Source: Salvia splendens
Taxonomy: Eukaryota > Streptophyta > Magnoliopsida > Lamiales > Lamiaceae
Assembly (NCBI RefSeq): GCF_004379255.2
Contig: NC_056046.1
Location: 1,984,001 to 2,048,000 of the forward strand
Length of the DNA: 64,000 bases
Direction: 5' to 3'
In this document: positions 44,092 to 55,201 of the stretch, piece after piece
How positions within the stretch are numbered: the first letter of the stretch is position 1
Layout of the letters: each line of letters opens with the position of its first letter
Program-made: the position numbers and the translations under genes
The notes under the pieces: model-generated
Databases searched by the model: none
Seen by the model: the letters and a program-made list of their open reading frames with translations, nothing else
What the model was told of the DNA's origin: nothing

Positions 44092-46592
44092 TGTTAAGGG
44101 TGTTTCCCTTAACAAGCACCGGCGGCAAGTTTCGCTCGGCGGTGGAGATAAATTTCCGGCGGCCAACAGGCTCGGCGGACGATGGCGGAGTTTCTGTGCG
44201 CGGGAGTCGTTCCCGTCGGGCAGATAACTCGGCGGCTGATAGAATACTCCGGCGTCCAATTAGGATCGGCGGAGGGAATCCAAAATTAGGATTGGAAAAC
44301 ACACGTTATCTTTGGTGGAGAAAATATTTCATTAATTGATTAAATGAATAAAAAAGATAACAGTCTATCCTATTTATAATGCTACTGATTTAATGAACAA
44401 GAAAACAAAGATATAGAAAAAGATATGCTAAATCCCTATAATATCTAAACTAAATAATAATAATAGGGGTTCGTATCAACTCCCCCACGGTTAAAATCCA
44501 CCTTTCCTCAAGGTGGGAACCACGAAGTAAAAAGGAGAGTTGAAAGCAGAAGCTTCGGCGAGGCAACTCCTCCTGGATCAAACACACACCGAACAGATGA
44601 ACGTTTCCCTTTTTCACTTCCATAAAAAATTAACAAAGGAGACCCAACTTTGTCGGAAAAATTCCTTGCCAAATCGAAAAGCTTGTCCACGCCTTCCAGA
44701 ATGCCCAAGCATGGCATGTCATTACTCGGAGGGATCAACCTTGCATCTTTGTCGAACGATGTTGATCGATGATTCATACTTGGAATATCACCGACATTCA
44801 AATACACATTGACACAAGCAATTACGGGCAAATCGGTATAAACACCATCTCCTTTCTTGCCCCAACAATTTCCAACAACATTTTTGGATGACACTTGAAC
44901 AACATTGAGTGAGGCGATTATCTTCTCCATTTCACCAATAGAACCATCCTCCTCTTTATCTTCTAGCAATGTCTCCTCCTTTTCACCAATCTTCTCATCA
45001 TATACACCAACGAGCACTTGCGGTGGCTCATTGTCGTTCTTGACAATCCCTTTGTTCTTGAGGAACTCTCCAGGGGACTCGTTGTTTGGAACATCAGGAG
45101 GAGTGCCATCATTGTGAACATCGGTAATGTCATTGGGAACCTCATCACCGAATACTATCGTGGGGGTATTATCAGTTTTCTCTTCGGCTAAATTCTCATC
45201 TTGAATGTTCTCCTCAAACGACCCGTTCAAACTGGCGAGCAAAGCGGCTTGCTCTAACCTATAAATACGTAATTTCTCGTTGTAATCGTCTAAGGCCGCT
45301 TGTTGGACAGGAGTGAGTGATCGAACCATGAGATTGGGAGTATTGGGTAGACCACACTGCTTCCCCGAATCAATAAACTTGCTGGACTGTTGTGGCTGAT
45401 GCGTGACGCCGGACCGTGGCGGGGCAACGGCAGTCAACGGAGCTGTGCCGTGACCCAGAAATCGGTCGGACTGCGGTGACCGGTATGTAGGCTGCTCGGC
45501 GCGGCCATTATGAAGATGTTGGTGTCGCCTTGGATACTTCTCAATCTTCTCGAAGCGACGATCTGTGGCGTCTCTCCAAGCATCGAATTTGTCCAATCTG
45601 TCCAAAACGCGATCTAGTTTACTGGGAACGGGTTCCTGCATGTACTTGGGTGGCGGCTGATCATACACCGAGACCTCGTTGAAGGGGCGTTGCCTTGGTG
45701 TCTCTCGATAGACAAGTGGGTCCCAACAGGTAGGTCGGCGCTTGGGCGGTGATGGCGAGTACATATCTAGCTCGTAGGATGAAGAATGCTGATATGCAGT
45801 TGTCCGACGGGTCCATGGTGGGTCCCAGCAAGTGGGCTGTCTCCGACGGGTCCAGGATGGGTCCCAGCAAGTGGGCTGTCGGGTGTGGCAGGGGTGAAAC
45901 GGCTGCACAGGTTGAGGGAAATTGTATTTACGATGGCAATAGCCGGCGTAGTCGTATGACATGTCGACGGACTGAATCGTGGTTGTGGTAGAAATGGTGG
46001 TGATGATCGTCTGACTTCGACGCGGCACGCGGGAATCCTTCCCGTCGGGCGTTGCAGAAGTAGAGTTGTCCGGCGGCTAGAGCTCGGCGGACAGGCGGGA
46101 CTCGGCAACCAAAGCAGTTGCTGTGCGCGGAATGTTTTCCGTCTGGCAGCGGTGTAGCTTCGGTTCGAGATGGTGGGAGGGTGAGATCACGATGAAAGCA
46201 CCAGTTGTTAAGGGTGTTTCCCTTAACAAGCACCGGCGGCGAGTTTCGCTCGGCGGTGGAGATAAATTTCCGGTGGCCAACAGGCTCGGCGGACGATGGC
46301 GGAGTTTCTGTGCGCGGGAGTCGTTCCCGTCGGGCAGATAACTCGGCGGCTGATAGAATACTCCGGCGTCCAATTAGGATCGGCGGAGGGAATCCAAAAT
46401 TAGGATTGGAAAACACACGTTATCTTTGGTGGAGAAAATATTTCATTAATTGATTGAATGAATAAAAAAGATAATAGTCTATCCTATTTATAATGCTACT
46501 GACTTAATGAACAAGAAAACAAAGATATAGAAAAAGATATGCTAAATCCCTATAATATCTAAACTAAATAATAATAATAGGGGTTCGTATCA
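44092..46592 (-). mobile_element. Non-autonomous LTR element 3 (unit A)
   Basis: LTRs 46206-46592 and 44092-44478, 387 bp each, with about five differences between them, and GTTTG on both outer sides (44087-44091, 46593-46597). ACTGGTGCTTTCATC follows the 5' LTR and GTGGGGGAGT precedes the 3' LTR. One gene inside. It is complete in structure, but has no polymerase of its own. The same insertion with the same target duplication is in unit B, so it is older than the array. Confidence 0.95.
44508..46028 (-). CDS. TCWDPP-repeat protein of LTR element 3 (unit A)
   Basis: 506 aa, open. Residues about 48-75 and 95-108 hold three QPTCWDP/RPTCWDP units. A charged helix LDRVLDRLDKFDAWRD (about 138-155) is the Gag-like segment. 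The middle is acidic. The C-terminal part has NCWGKKGDGVYT, DARLIPPSNDMPC and FDPGGVASP, all close to the element 2 protein, and ends WFPP as in element 1. No known enzymatic motif. Likely made from a transcript starting in the 5' LTR, whose leader (46029-46205) holds two more copies of the hairpin motif. Confidence 0.65.
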   Translation of the reverse strand: MPRRSQTIITTISTTTTIQSVDMSYDYAGYCHRKYNFPQPVQPFHPCHTRQPTCWDPSWTRRRQPTCWDPPWTRRTTAYQHSSSYELDMYSPSPPKRRPTCWDPLVYRETPRQRPFNEVSVYDQPPPKYMQEPVPSKLDRVLDRLDKFDAWRDATDRRFEKIEKYPRRHQHLHNGRAEQPTYRSPQSDRFLGHGTAPLTAVAPPRSGVTHQPQQSSKFIDSGKQCGLPNTPNLMVRSLTPVQQAALDDYNEKLRIYRLEQAALLASLNGSFEENIQDENLAEEKTDNTPTIVFGDEVPNDITDVHNDGTPPDVPNNESPGEFLKNKGIVKNDNEPPQVLVGVYDEKIGEKEETLLEDKEEDGSIGEMEKIIASLNVVQVSSKNVVGNCWGKKGDGVYTDLPVIACVNVYLNVGDIPSMNHRSTSFDKDARLIPPSNDMPCLGILEGVDKLFDLARNFSDKVGSPLLIFYGSEKGKRSSVRCVFDPGGVASPKLLLSTLLFTSWFPP

Positions 46593-46597
46593 GTTTG

Positions 46598-47330
46598 GGA
46601 CAGTTATATGTTTTTTTAGTTTCAATTGCCAATTGCCAACACCTGGGACAGTTATATGTTATTTTTTTAGTTTCAATTGCCAACACCCTCCCTCAGACCC
46701 TTGGAGGGGTTGGACTTTTTTTTTCTGATCGATTGGATAATTGGCCCAATTTTTTTTCGATCGGTTGGACCACTGGCCCAAATTTTAAGCCCAAATATAC
46801 TGTTGGGTTATTTTTTAGTTTCAATTGACAACACCCTCCTTAAAACCCTTGGAGGGGTTGGACTTTTTTTCTGATCGGGTTGGACTTTTTTTTCTGATCG
46901 ATTGGACAATTGGCCCAAATTTTTTTCGATCGGTTGGACCACTGGCCCAAATTTTAAGCCCAAATATATTGTTGGGTCAGTCATTTTTGGGTTTTTTTCT
47001 GATCGATTGGATAATTGGCCCAAATTTTTTTCGATCGGGTGGACCACTGGCCCAAATTTTAAGCCCAAATATACTGTTGCGTCTGTCATTTTTGGGTTTT
47101 AGCCCAGATATACTGCTGGGTCAGTTAAATTTGACCCACAGTCGGCGACCCGCTCTGATACCATGATATAAATCAATGAGTTCCATTCTAAAACCAATTG
47201 GTTATAAGAGGAGAGGCCCATGAGACTTATATAGTGAATTAAGCTCTTTGTGTACACCGATGTGAGATATTATTATATTCATTTTATGTTTAAATTTCAT
47301 TTTATGTTTCAATTGCCAACAACTCGTTGA
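46598..47330. repeat. Dispersed repeat region with ~105-bp subrepeats (unit A)
   Basis: Text around CTGATCGATTGGATAATTGG and CCCAAATTTTAAGCCCAAAT recurs about three times (near 46725, 46894, 46999). The sequence CTAAAACCAATTGGTTATAAG occurs on both sides of LTR element 3 (about 44034 and 47191), so this is an older inserted repeat that the LTR element later entered. The short frames here are repeat sequence. Confidence 0.6.
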
Positions 47331-47686
47331 TATTAAGCCGGTTTGAAGACCTAAAGCATCTGTGTGGATACTCCCTTGTCTCGAAGCGTTTTGCTTCGGC
47401 TATTTATGATTTGAAATCGGTTCATTCGACTCTTCCTAGTACTACACACTCTATTGAATCAACTGATGAAATCTGTGAACTTGTCCCTAAGCTGGCAGGC
47501 TGTCATCACCGATTAAGGAGTTGGGCTTCTTCTCATCGATCTTTATTGATAGTATTAAGGAAGACGGTTACAATAAACATAGTATCAAACGAACAGCACG
47601 TAAGATACATGGGAGGTTAGTAATTAACCTCCGAAGATGAAAAAAGCAAAGGTGATCGATGATGCAGCACACATGTAGACTTGAGA

Positions 47687-49036
47687 TTATTCGACTTTAA
47701 AGTCGAAGTTGTAACAACTGACTCCCTCGTATATACCATCAGTCAGATCATAATATGTAATTTCACCGGTGGTGGAGCTTTGATCTTCTTGACTGTAACT
47801 GTAAGGGACATTGCAAGTGCCCCTTGTCCCAACATAATGAACTTTAACCGTACTGTTTGCCGGCACAGGAACCGAGCCCTGAGCCGTAACAGTAGTTGTA
47901 GTGGTTGTGGTGGTGTCCCACTGAAACGACCCGCTTATCTCAAAAGAAACTTGAATCTTATCCTCGGCTACGAAGGGCACCCCTGTTTTGATGGTGGCGG
48001 ACACCCCAGCTTTCAGCGAAAACCCGCGGCTAAAAGTATAAGATTTCTGGTCTTGATATGTGATCTGCACACTCATGGTATCCACTTGATCCTTGGTGTT
48101 GGTGAGGGTAGTAGTGCCAGCCAAAAAAGGAGTCTCGCCATATATCCTCGCGTCCTCCATCCGATAAATCACGTTGTAGATCTTCCTGTTCATCACCAGC
48201 TCCTGCACTTGCATTCTCGACGATGTCTGGATGTAGTCAGCCCGTGCAGCTAGACAGTCGCTCACATTTGCGTCTGAGTAACGTATGCAAAAGTCGTTGT
48301 TGGCCGTGCTTCGAAGCGCTATGGTGTTGTCGTCGATTTTAATCGGCTGGAAGATAGTGGTAGAAACAAATTTCGGATCATCATTAAAATCGCCGTACAC
48401 CCAACCGGAATCAGAAGCAGCCATAAACCAGAACTTGCCAAAATAATCCGAATGTAGCCGCACGTGTCCGTCGGGCATCAGTGTCACAGTGTGGGCCGAT
48501 AATTTATCGGTTTCATCGTTCGATCCGAACTGTACGCGCGCGCCATATCTTTCGATAGCTTTGAGGTACATCCCGTTGTCTCCTTTCAGGGCTATATGCT
48601 TAGGCATCTTAACCAACGCATCCCAATCCGTCATCCCAAAACTCCCGTAGCCATAGTCTTTGCTGAGGCCCAGATTGTTGGGAGCGTAGCTGGACTGCAC
48701 GGACAAGCCGGACTGGACGTGGGTGAACTTCACATGACCCGATGTCACGCTCGGCTCAAAGAGTGTGCAAAACGGGTCTGTCGTGTCCTCTACTGGCTGG
48801 TTTGATACCGCGACGAGGTTGTAATTGTCTTTGGATCTTTGCCAGTATTTGTTGTTGTAAGTAAATCGGAGGTGAACGTAGTTGTTGTTCACTGTTGCTT
48901 TCTCGACTGCGATCTTCACGAGAGGGTTGAACACGCTATCGCCTCCGTAACCAAGGTAACCGTTGTCCTGGCAGCATGCATATGGGTTTGAAGTACCACT
49001 TGGGACGAGGAGCACTATGGAGTGGGGGGTTGTCAT
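47687..49036 (-). CDS. Amaranthin-like lectin with aerolysin-like domain (copy 2, unit B)
   Basis: 449 aa, open, same plan as copy 1: two agglutinin domains (about 4-150, 150-292), then an aerolysin-like domain (293-449) with a Thr run at about 375-382 in a probable membrane-hairpin region. No signal peptide or transmembrane helix. Differences from copy 1 cluster in the second agglutinin domain (for example IERYGARVQFG versus IQLFGARLQLG) and around the linker, suggesting changed sugar preference. 5' UTR intron at 49052-49150; TATA box at 49206-49216; three 58-bp repeats upstream of it. The 3' flank runs straight into the F-box relic of unit A. Probably a cytosolic stress or defence lectin; pore activity is not shown by sequence. 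Confidence 0.9.
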   Translation of the reverse strand: MTTPHSIVLLVPSGTSNPYACCQDNGYLGYGGDSVFNPLVKIAVEKATVNNNYVHLRFTYNNKYWQRSKDNYNLVAVSNQPVEDTTDPFCTLFEPSVTSGHVKFTHVQSGLSVQSSYAPNNLGLSKDYGYGSFGMTDWDALVKMPKHIALKGDNGMYLKAIERYGARVQFGSNDETDKLSAHTVTLMPDGHVRLHSDYFGKFWFMAASDSGWVYGDFNDDPKFVSTTIFQPIKIDDNTIALRSTANNDFCIRYSDANVSDCLAARADYIQTSSRMQVQELVMNRKIYNVIYRMEDARIYGETPFLAGTTTLTNTKDQVDTMSVQITYQDQKSYTFSRGFSLKAGVSATIKTGVPFVAEDKIQVSFEISGSFQWDTTTTTTTTVTAQGSVPVPANSTVKVHYVGTRGTCNVPYSYSQEDQSSTTGEITYYDLTDGIYEGVSCYNFDFKVE

Positions 49037-49205
49037 GTTTCTCCAACTTCACTACAATTTTAGTGAGATTAGCATCGATAATGTACAATCAAATTAACTT
49101 CAATGAAACCATATATACAAACAATATGGACTATTTGAGAGTTGACTTACCAAAGTAGAAATGCCAAAGCTTAATTTGTGTGTGTTTGTAGAAATGTATG
49201 CAGTC

Positions 49206-49216
49206 CATTTATAGAT
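49206..49216 (-). promoter_or_regulatory. TATA box of lectin copy 2
   Basis: TCTATAAAT on the minus strand, about 57 bases before the splice donor of the 5' UTR intron. Confidence 0.65.
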
Positions 49217-49250
49217 AAAAGTTTAGGATGTGACGTTTCTACTATTTAGC

Positions 49251-49424
49251 GGTTTGGTTTAAACCTGTGTTTTAAGACTTAATTTTTGGTTGGATGGTTT
49301 TCCATTAATGTTTGGTGTAAACCTGTGTTTTAAGACATAATATTTGGTTGGATGGTTTTCCATTAATGTTTGGTGTAAACCTGTGTTTTAAGACATAATA
49401 TTTGGTTGGATGGTTTTCCCATCA
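49251..49424. repeat. 58-bp repeat x3 upstream of lectin copy 2
   Basis: AACCTGTGTTTTAAGAC recurs at 49262, 49320 and 49378, followed each time by TTGGTTGGATGGTTTTCC. Unit C has the same three copies (63363-63536) and unit A has one (about 34135-34185). They lie 40-210 bases upstream of the TATA box. Confidence 0.92.
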
Positions 49425-49746
49425 TTAGAATTTAGATGCGTGCTCTCCTTGGATTACTTTCTCCCTAATTTTCATATAATATTTTCTATCACAACCAATA
49501 AGTTTGTTAGTGACAGTGTAATTACTTACTTGTACTAATACTAGTGTGAATCCTCCCAGTACTATTCTGAAATATATGTAGATTAACTAGAAGAAAAAAT
49601 CATACTCCCAGTCCCAGTACTACTATCAAATATCAATGTACAAAATTGCTTGTTTTGTTTATTTGTATTCCCTCACTAAATTCTTATAGCCAAAAAAAGA
49701 GATAAATAAACTACAATTTCAGAAAATGACAAAGAAGAACCAAAAA
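49425..49746. other. Spacer between lectin promoter and synthetase relic (unit B)
   Basis: Non-coding, shared with units A and C. Confidence 0.5.
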
Positions 49747-52700
49747 TCACACATACTTCTTGCTTGTAATGTAGTCACCAACAGTCAAGAACACATGTTC
49801 CCCCAACACCACACCACAGTCACCGGAGGCAGATCTTCGATGCAACCGACCCTCGTCTTGCCCTTCCCATGTTGGAGCTATGGCGATCCCTCATCAACAA
49901 GTAGGCCAGCAATCCCTGCACCCGCTTGGTGTTCCCATCGAACAATGCAGCGACACCGTCCAAGTTCAACACGAGCGCTGGCCTTGCTAGTGTGATCGCG
50001 AAGGACAGGTTCAATATCCCATGGTAGCTCTCTTCAGCATGGGGAGGAAGCAAAGAATGTGGCAGCAATGACGACCCGAGCGCCCCTCTGATGTAAGCAT
50101 CCTGCGAATCAAGGATTTCCCGACAAGTTGTTTCGTCCTCGTCCAATGACCTGAAGAAAACCTCCACCAGGTCAGTGGGTTCTAGTGCACCTTTCTTCCG
50201 CAGCTTCTGGACCCGGTTCACAATCTCACGAGCAACTCCGGCTTCATACAGAGACTCGTCACTGCGCAAGTCCAACACCACCAAGACATCGCCATCTCCT
50301 TTAGCATCCACTTCCTCAGCCTTTGCATTAAACTCTCTAGTTATCTTGACATCACTGAGCTTTAAAACATGTGTGTTGATAGTGAACTCTCCTGTTTCTT
50401 CAAACTTCAAGATATCGTCTGTTGACATCGCCTTCACTGCCTTCGCAACCTCCCCCATCGATTTCCCAAGCCTTCTCCCCAGCACCCCAAAATCAGGCTC
50501 TGCACGCAGCGTGGCGTACTTGAGTGTGTCGTTACATGGCACCAAAGATTTCACGTTGAGCTCCTCGAGCACGTGTGAATGGAGCCATGGATTTACATGC
50601 TGTGAGAAGGACATAGTAAAGAGTCGAAAGGGCAACTCTGCAATCTTCTTCCCCAGTCCGACCTTTCAGCCTCTTCCGATTAAATCGAACATACGTATTT
50701 GTTAAGTCGTTAAGAAACTCCACGAGACGAGGAACCACAGTGTAGAGCCTATAACCATCCATTTCTTCACGTACGAAATGTACTAAGCTCCGTGTAGCCG
50801 AATTGATCCACTGGTCCAGCACAATCGAGGAGTTCTGAAGGACGGAATGATTGAGTGGTGCAAACGGCGCAAGCCCCTCGACTTCAAGGCGTTTAGCATT
50901 CCGCACAAGGAACCTATAAGCATTATACCATGGTAGGAACACATCTTTGACCACACCATACACCCCTTCCTTCTTAAAACGCAGCGGCTCAGCACGAACA
51001 ACTGGAGAGTTTATCATGTAGAGCGCAACGCATCAGCTCCATACTCATCGATCACTTCAGATGGCGGAGGATAGTTTTTCAGCCTCTTACTCATCTTCTT
51101 CCCATCCTCAGCCAGCACAAGCCCATTACAAATGAGGTTTTTGAAAGCAGGCTTTCCGAAAAGTGCAGTCGAGAGAACCATGAGAGTGTAGAAACCATCC
51201 ACGAGTTTGATCTAGACCCTCGGCCACAAAATCTCCAGGAAAATTGTTCTCAAACAGTTCCACATTCTCAAATGGATAGTGCATATGAGCGTAAGGCATG
51301 GATCCGCTCTCAAACCAACAATCGAATACATCCTCCACTCGTTTAAGAACACCACCACCCCGCTCCGAAGGGATAGTAATATGATCAATCTTATGACGAT
51401 GCAAGTCAGTGACCTTCTCACCAGAAAGTTTTTCCAGTTTCTCAATGGAATCCACCACAACAATCTCGTCACCGGCTTCATTGCTCCACACAGGAAGAGG
51501 AGTGCCCCAAAACCTACTCCGGCTGACTGCCCAGTCCCTAGCGTTCTCAAGCCAGTTGTGGAAACGTTTCTCCTTCACAAACTTTGGCACCCATTCAGTC
51601 TTTTCGGTATTCTCCAGCAAACAGCTGCTTAATCTTTTCCACGGCCAAGAACCAGCTTGGCACGGCTCTGTAGATGTGAGGAGAGTCTGATTTAGGGTTT
51701 AGGGTTTAGCTATGTGTATACCTTCCACTTTTCACTAGTCTCCCCTTCTCTTTTACAGCCTGAATGATGTCTTTATCCGTGTCTTTATCTTCCTCCTTCA
51801 CTTTCTTCACTTTCTGGCCACGAAACTCAACAATTCTTTCTGTGAAACATCCATCATCATCTACAGCCACAACCAGTTCTTTCCCCTTCTCCTTGCTGAA
51901 TATGCCATTGTCAAGACAGACAAGGTAATCATCTTCCCCAAACGCAGGAGCGCAGTGAACAATACCAGTACCGCTCACATAACTATCTGCCATGACTTTA
52001 AACGCAAAACCAGAGTGGTCCTTGAAGTAATCGAACAAAGGGACGCACTTCTTCCCCACGAGAGAAGCACCACTAAACTTATCCAAGATTTCATACGTAT
52101 CGACATTCTTAGTTGCCACACTCTTCTTAGCCTTTTCGATAGGAAGTTCTGATAATCTAGATTCAGCAACCACAAAGACTTTCCCGAAAGATTACTAGGC
52201 AGCGTCCACGGCGTCGTTGTCCACACAACGAAGGAAGCACCATCAGCATCATCAACCACAGGAAAAGCCACCATTATTTCTGGATCAGAAACCTCCTTAT
52301 AGTTTAAATTAGCTTCAAAATTAGATAAAGGAGTTTTACAACCAATACTATATGGTGTGACCTGCATAAAACAACATTTATCCAAAATCAGCAACAATTA
52401 CACATCAATTTTGAATTTGAATACCAATAGAAACAGAGAAGTACCTTGAATCCTTTGTAAACAAGTCCTTTCTGATACAACTGCGCAAATCCCCACCACA
52501 CACTCTACATGTATTTCAAATCCATGGTCATTCTTAAAATCGATCCACCTTCCCATTCTCACCACAGTCTTCTCCCATTCGGCGACGTATCTCTGCAAAA
52601 TGCCGCGGTACTCTTCATTGTAATTCGCGATTCCCTTCTCAATCACATCTTTTTTGCTCTTAATCCCCAATTTCTGATCGATTTCATGCTCGACGGGCAG

Positions 52701-52970
52701 CCCGTGGCAATCCCAGCCGAATCTTCGGGTGACGTGATGCCCCGTCATCGACTGATAGCGCGTGACGATGTCCTTGATCGTTCCGGCGAGAATGTGGCCG
52801 TAGCGGGGGAGGCCGGTGGCGAAAGGCGGGCCGTCGTAGAAGATGTATTCCTTGCAATTTTTGGTGCGGTCAAGCTGGGTTTAAAAGGCGCTGATTTCTT
52901 CCCACCATGAGAGGATCTTCTCTTCCTGAGAGGGGAATGAGAAGTCCTTTCCCTCGCAGACATCCTCCAT
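49747..52970 (-). pseudogene. Isoleucyl-tRNA synthetase relic (unit B)
   Basis: Same relic as in unit A without the transposon. It shares the TAA at codon 30 (52881-52883), the one-base loss after YGADALR, and the missing internal part, so these breaks are older than the duplication. It has its own further damage: an added base near 51193 (after GLDQTRGWF) and another near 51620 (before LLENTEK), each shifting the frame. Where the transposon sits in unit A, this copy reads through FRGQKVKKVKEEDKDTDKDI, showing the sequence before insertion. Confidence 0.92.
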
Positions 52971-54154
52971 TGATACTCGATCGCCGTCTAGGGCTTTGGA
53001 TTGGGGATTTAGTCACTCATAAAAATCAGTATTTTAAAAAAAATGAAATTACAAATAAACTCACAAATATAAATTCTTATACTTAAAAAAAAGAAAAAGG
53101 AAATAGGCTCGAACTCGGCTCTTTGTACAATAATTTCTAAGGTCCTTGCCACTGGGACAAAGAGTCTATACTCATGAAAATCAGTATTTTGTACGGTCAT
53201 AAACTGCAGCAAACGCAAAACTACTTAATTTGTGTATTTTCTATAATTAAAAATCACGAAATACGAAAGCGAATCAATCGCAGAGAATATTGAGGTATAT
53301 TTTATAAACTACTGCAATAATTTTATATAATTAATTCCTATATCTCTGGAATGCATAACAATAAAAACTTTGGATGTTTTAAAAGAACGAAAAGTGGGAG
53401 GGAGTCTAAACAAAATCAAATAAAATAAATAAACTGTTGGGTGTAAATGAATTAATGAGGAAAAAATTTAAATCAATCAAATTCAAAGGCATTTCTTTTA
53501 ATTATTTCAAAATTTCAAGTAATGAATTATAATCATGGAAATTGTGGTTATAAAGGTTGAAATAAAAGAACAATATTTTTTTATCGTATGAAAGATGCAA
53601 TGAACGATTTCTTATAATTATTTCATCAAATTCCAAAGCCAAAAATAATATTATTGGGAAATTACACATGCATGTAAAATATTTGGAAACATTATTTTAT
53701 ATAAATATTTTATCCAAATACTTGAAATTCATCAAATATTTAAACAAAAATATTTCATCCAATGGACGCAACCGAAGTTGCCTATCCGATTCCAAAAGGC
53801 CCGGCCCATTAACATATTTTTCGGAAAGGTCCTCACCAATAAATGATCTTGAGCGCAGTGGGAAAACTTTTAAAGAAAGGAAAAGGCCCACAAAAAAAGC
53901 CCAACAAGTAAAAAAATTAAAATAGAGCTAAATAGATTGTGTTTCCTATTCATAAGGTTATGATGATTAGTTTCTTAATTATTCAACTTTAATCTCGTAT
54001 GTTATGAGATTGTGTTTGTATTGGCTGATTAACTAGATTGTTCATAGTAGTGATCAAATCTATAATGTAAAGAGCGAAAATATATAAGAAGAGAGTGCAC
54101 AATTCAATCACAATAAAACAGTAAATCAAGCTCCCTATTCTTACACACGTGCTC
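52971..54154. other. AT-rich spacer (unit B)
   Basis: Counterpart of 38862-40030, with small substitutions and indels. No gene seen. Confidence 0.5.
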
Positions 54155-54264
54155 CTAAGTCTCGGCTTCAATCATCTGGCTCAGCTTCTCGTTCTCTTCC
54201 TTTAGCCTGTCAATGTCATCCTCTCTGATGAGCTCAGGCAACCACTCTGCTTGCTCTTGCTTTC
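54155..54264 (-). pseudogene. Coiled-coil C-terminal fragment (unit B)
   Basis: Copy of the 40031-40140 fragment, unchanged in reading. Parent gene unknown. Confidence 0.3.
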
Positions 54265-54288
54265 GTCACCAGATCCCCGCACTAAATG

Positions 54289-55021
54289 TTAATGATCAAC
54301 ATTATGTAATCGGACTTGAATCCATGTGTTGCTCTGCAGCCAGAACCTCTCGTAGTAATCGGACTTTATCACGACGTGGCCGTCCTCCATCGGAAAAACC
54401 TCGTACCCGGAAGCCACTTCGTCCCGGTCGGAGGAATTGAAGCGGAAGTATCTTGTTAAGAACCTAAATTCCTAACGAACCGATAAAACGGAAAATAACC
54501 TGATAAAGAGAATCCGGCACCCGTGAGGGTCGGCGGGGATAAGGATCTGGGCGGCTGTGCGCGGGTTCCAACCCGTCGGGCAACGGCTACAGATCAGATA
54601 TACGTTTCCTGCTGTGCGCGGAGAGATTCCGTCGAGCAGCAGTTAGCGTAAGGAATTAGGGATTCAAAGAATCACACATGGACTTGGCCAAAATAATATT
54701 GTATTCATTGAATGATTAAAATGATAACAAGCTCTCCTATTTATAATACTAGAATACTACTACCCTAACAACTTATTAAATAAGAAAACAAAGATATGGT
54801 GAAAAAAAAGATAACTAAATAATTGGGATTTCCTAAGATATGGGATTCGTAACATATCTGTAGTATATGGGGAGGCCGGTGAGGAAGGTGAGTGTGTAGA
54901 GCTTTGAGGAAGCAACCATTGTAGACCGCCTGCGGCATACATAAGACTCTCCTTTATTCATGTTGATCGCGATCACGATGTTCACTTGCCATGTTTCTTC
55001 GACCTCTTTTGCCCCAAACAT
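54289..55021 (-). pseudogene. Amaranthin-like gene fragment split by a solo LTR (unit B)
   Basis: Copy of the unit A fragment with the same early frameshift, the same LTR and the same stop. Its TATA box is at about 55191-55201. Confidence 0.6.
54454..54854 (-). mobile_element. Solo LTR (type 4, unit B)
   Basis: Same solo LTR as in unit A with TATCT on both sides (54449-54453, 54855-54859); three bases longer because of a small insertion near 54700. Hairpin motif copies at 54555-54583 and 54612-54639. Confidence 0.92.
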
Positions 55022-55201
55022 AACAATGGAATACAATTATTTCAAATAATGTAGATTAGTAGATTACATAACATAACTATAAGACTTGAAAATAAAGGGT
55101 GGGGAAAGAAGATTACCTGAAGGATTGTAGTAAGTAGTAGTATCTTTCTTCGACTCTAGCTCGATGAGTTTTCTTCAAAAGAATCACCTCTATTTATAGA
55201 T

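Larger units (their letters stand above)
43941..47563 (+). pseudogene. F-box gene fragment split by nested insertions (unit A)
   Basis: After an intron end TTTTAG at 43924, the ATG at 43941 begins MKQAKLEEGSGVDHFARIPEELLIEI. The second half of the F-box motif resumes at about 47330 (ILSRFEDLKHLCGYSLVSKRFASAIYDL). Together they make one F-box. The protein would join an SCF ubiquitin ligase, but the gap is filled by a dispersed repeat and, nested in it, the LTR element 44092-46592. The frame ends at the lectin's 3' flank, so the substrate-binding part is missing. Confidence 0.8.
33584..47686. repeat. Tandem array unit A (left-truncated)
   Basis: Same order of features as unit B, with offsets of about 14.11-14.13 kb through most of its length. 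It starts inside the lectin gene and uniquely holds the ~1.1 kb Mutator-like element at 36.6-37.7 kb. Identity to unit B is very high even in non-coding AT-rich parts. Confidence 0.9.

Noticed and set aside
46595..47166. Several overlapping frames with WTTGPNFKPKY-type repeats
   Set aside because: They translate the ~105-bp subrepeats in several frames on both strands, so the DNA repeat explains them.
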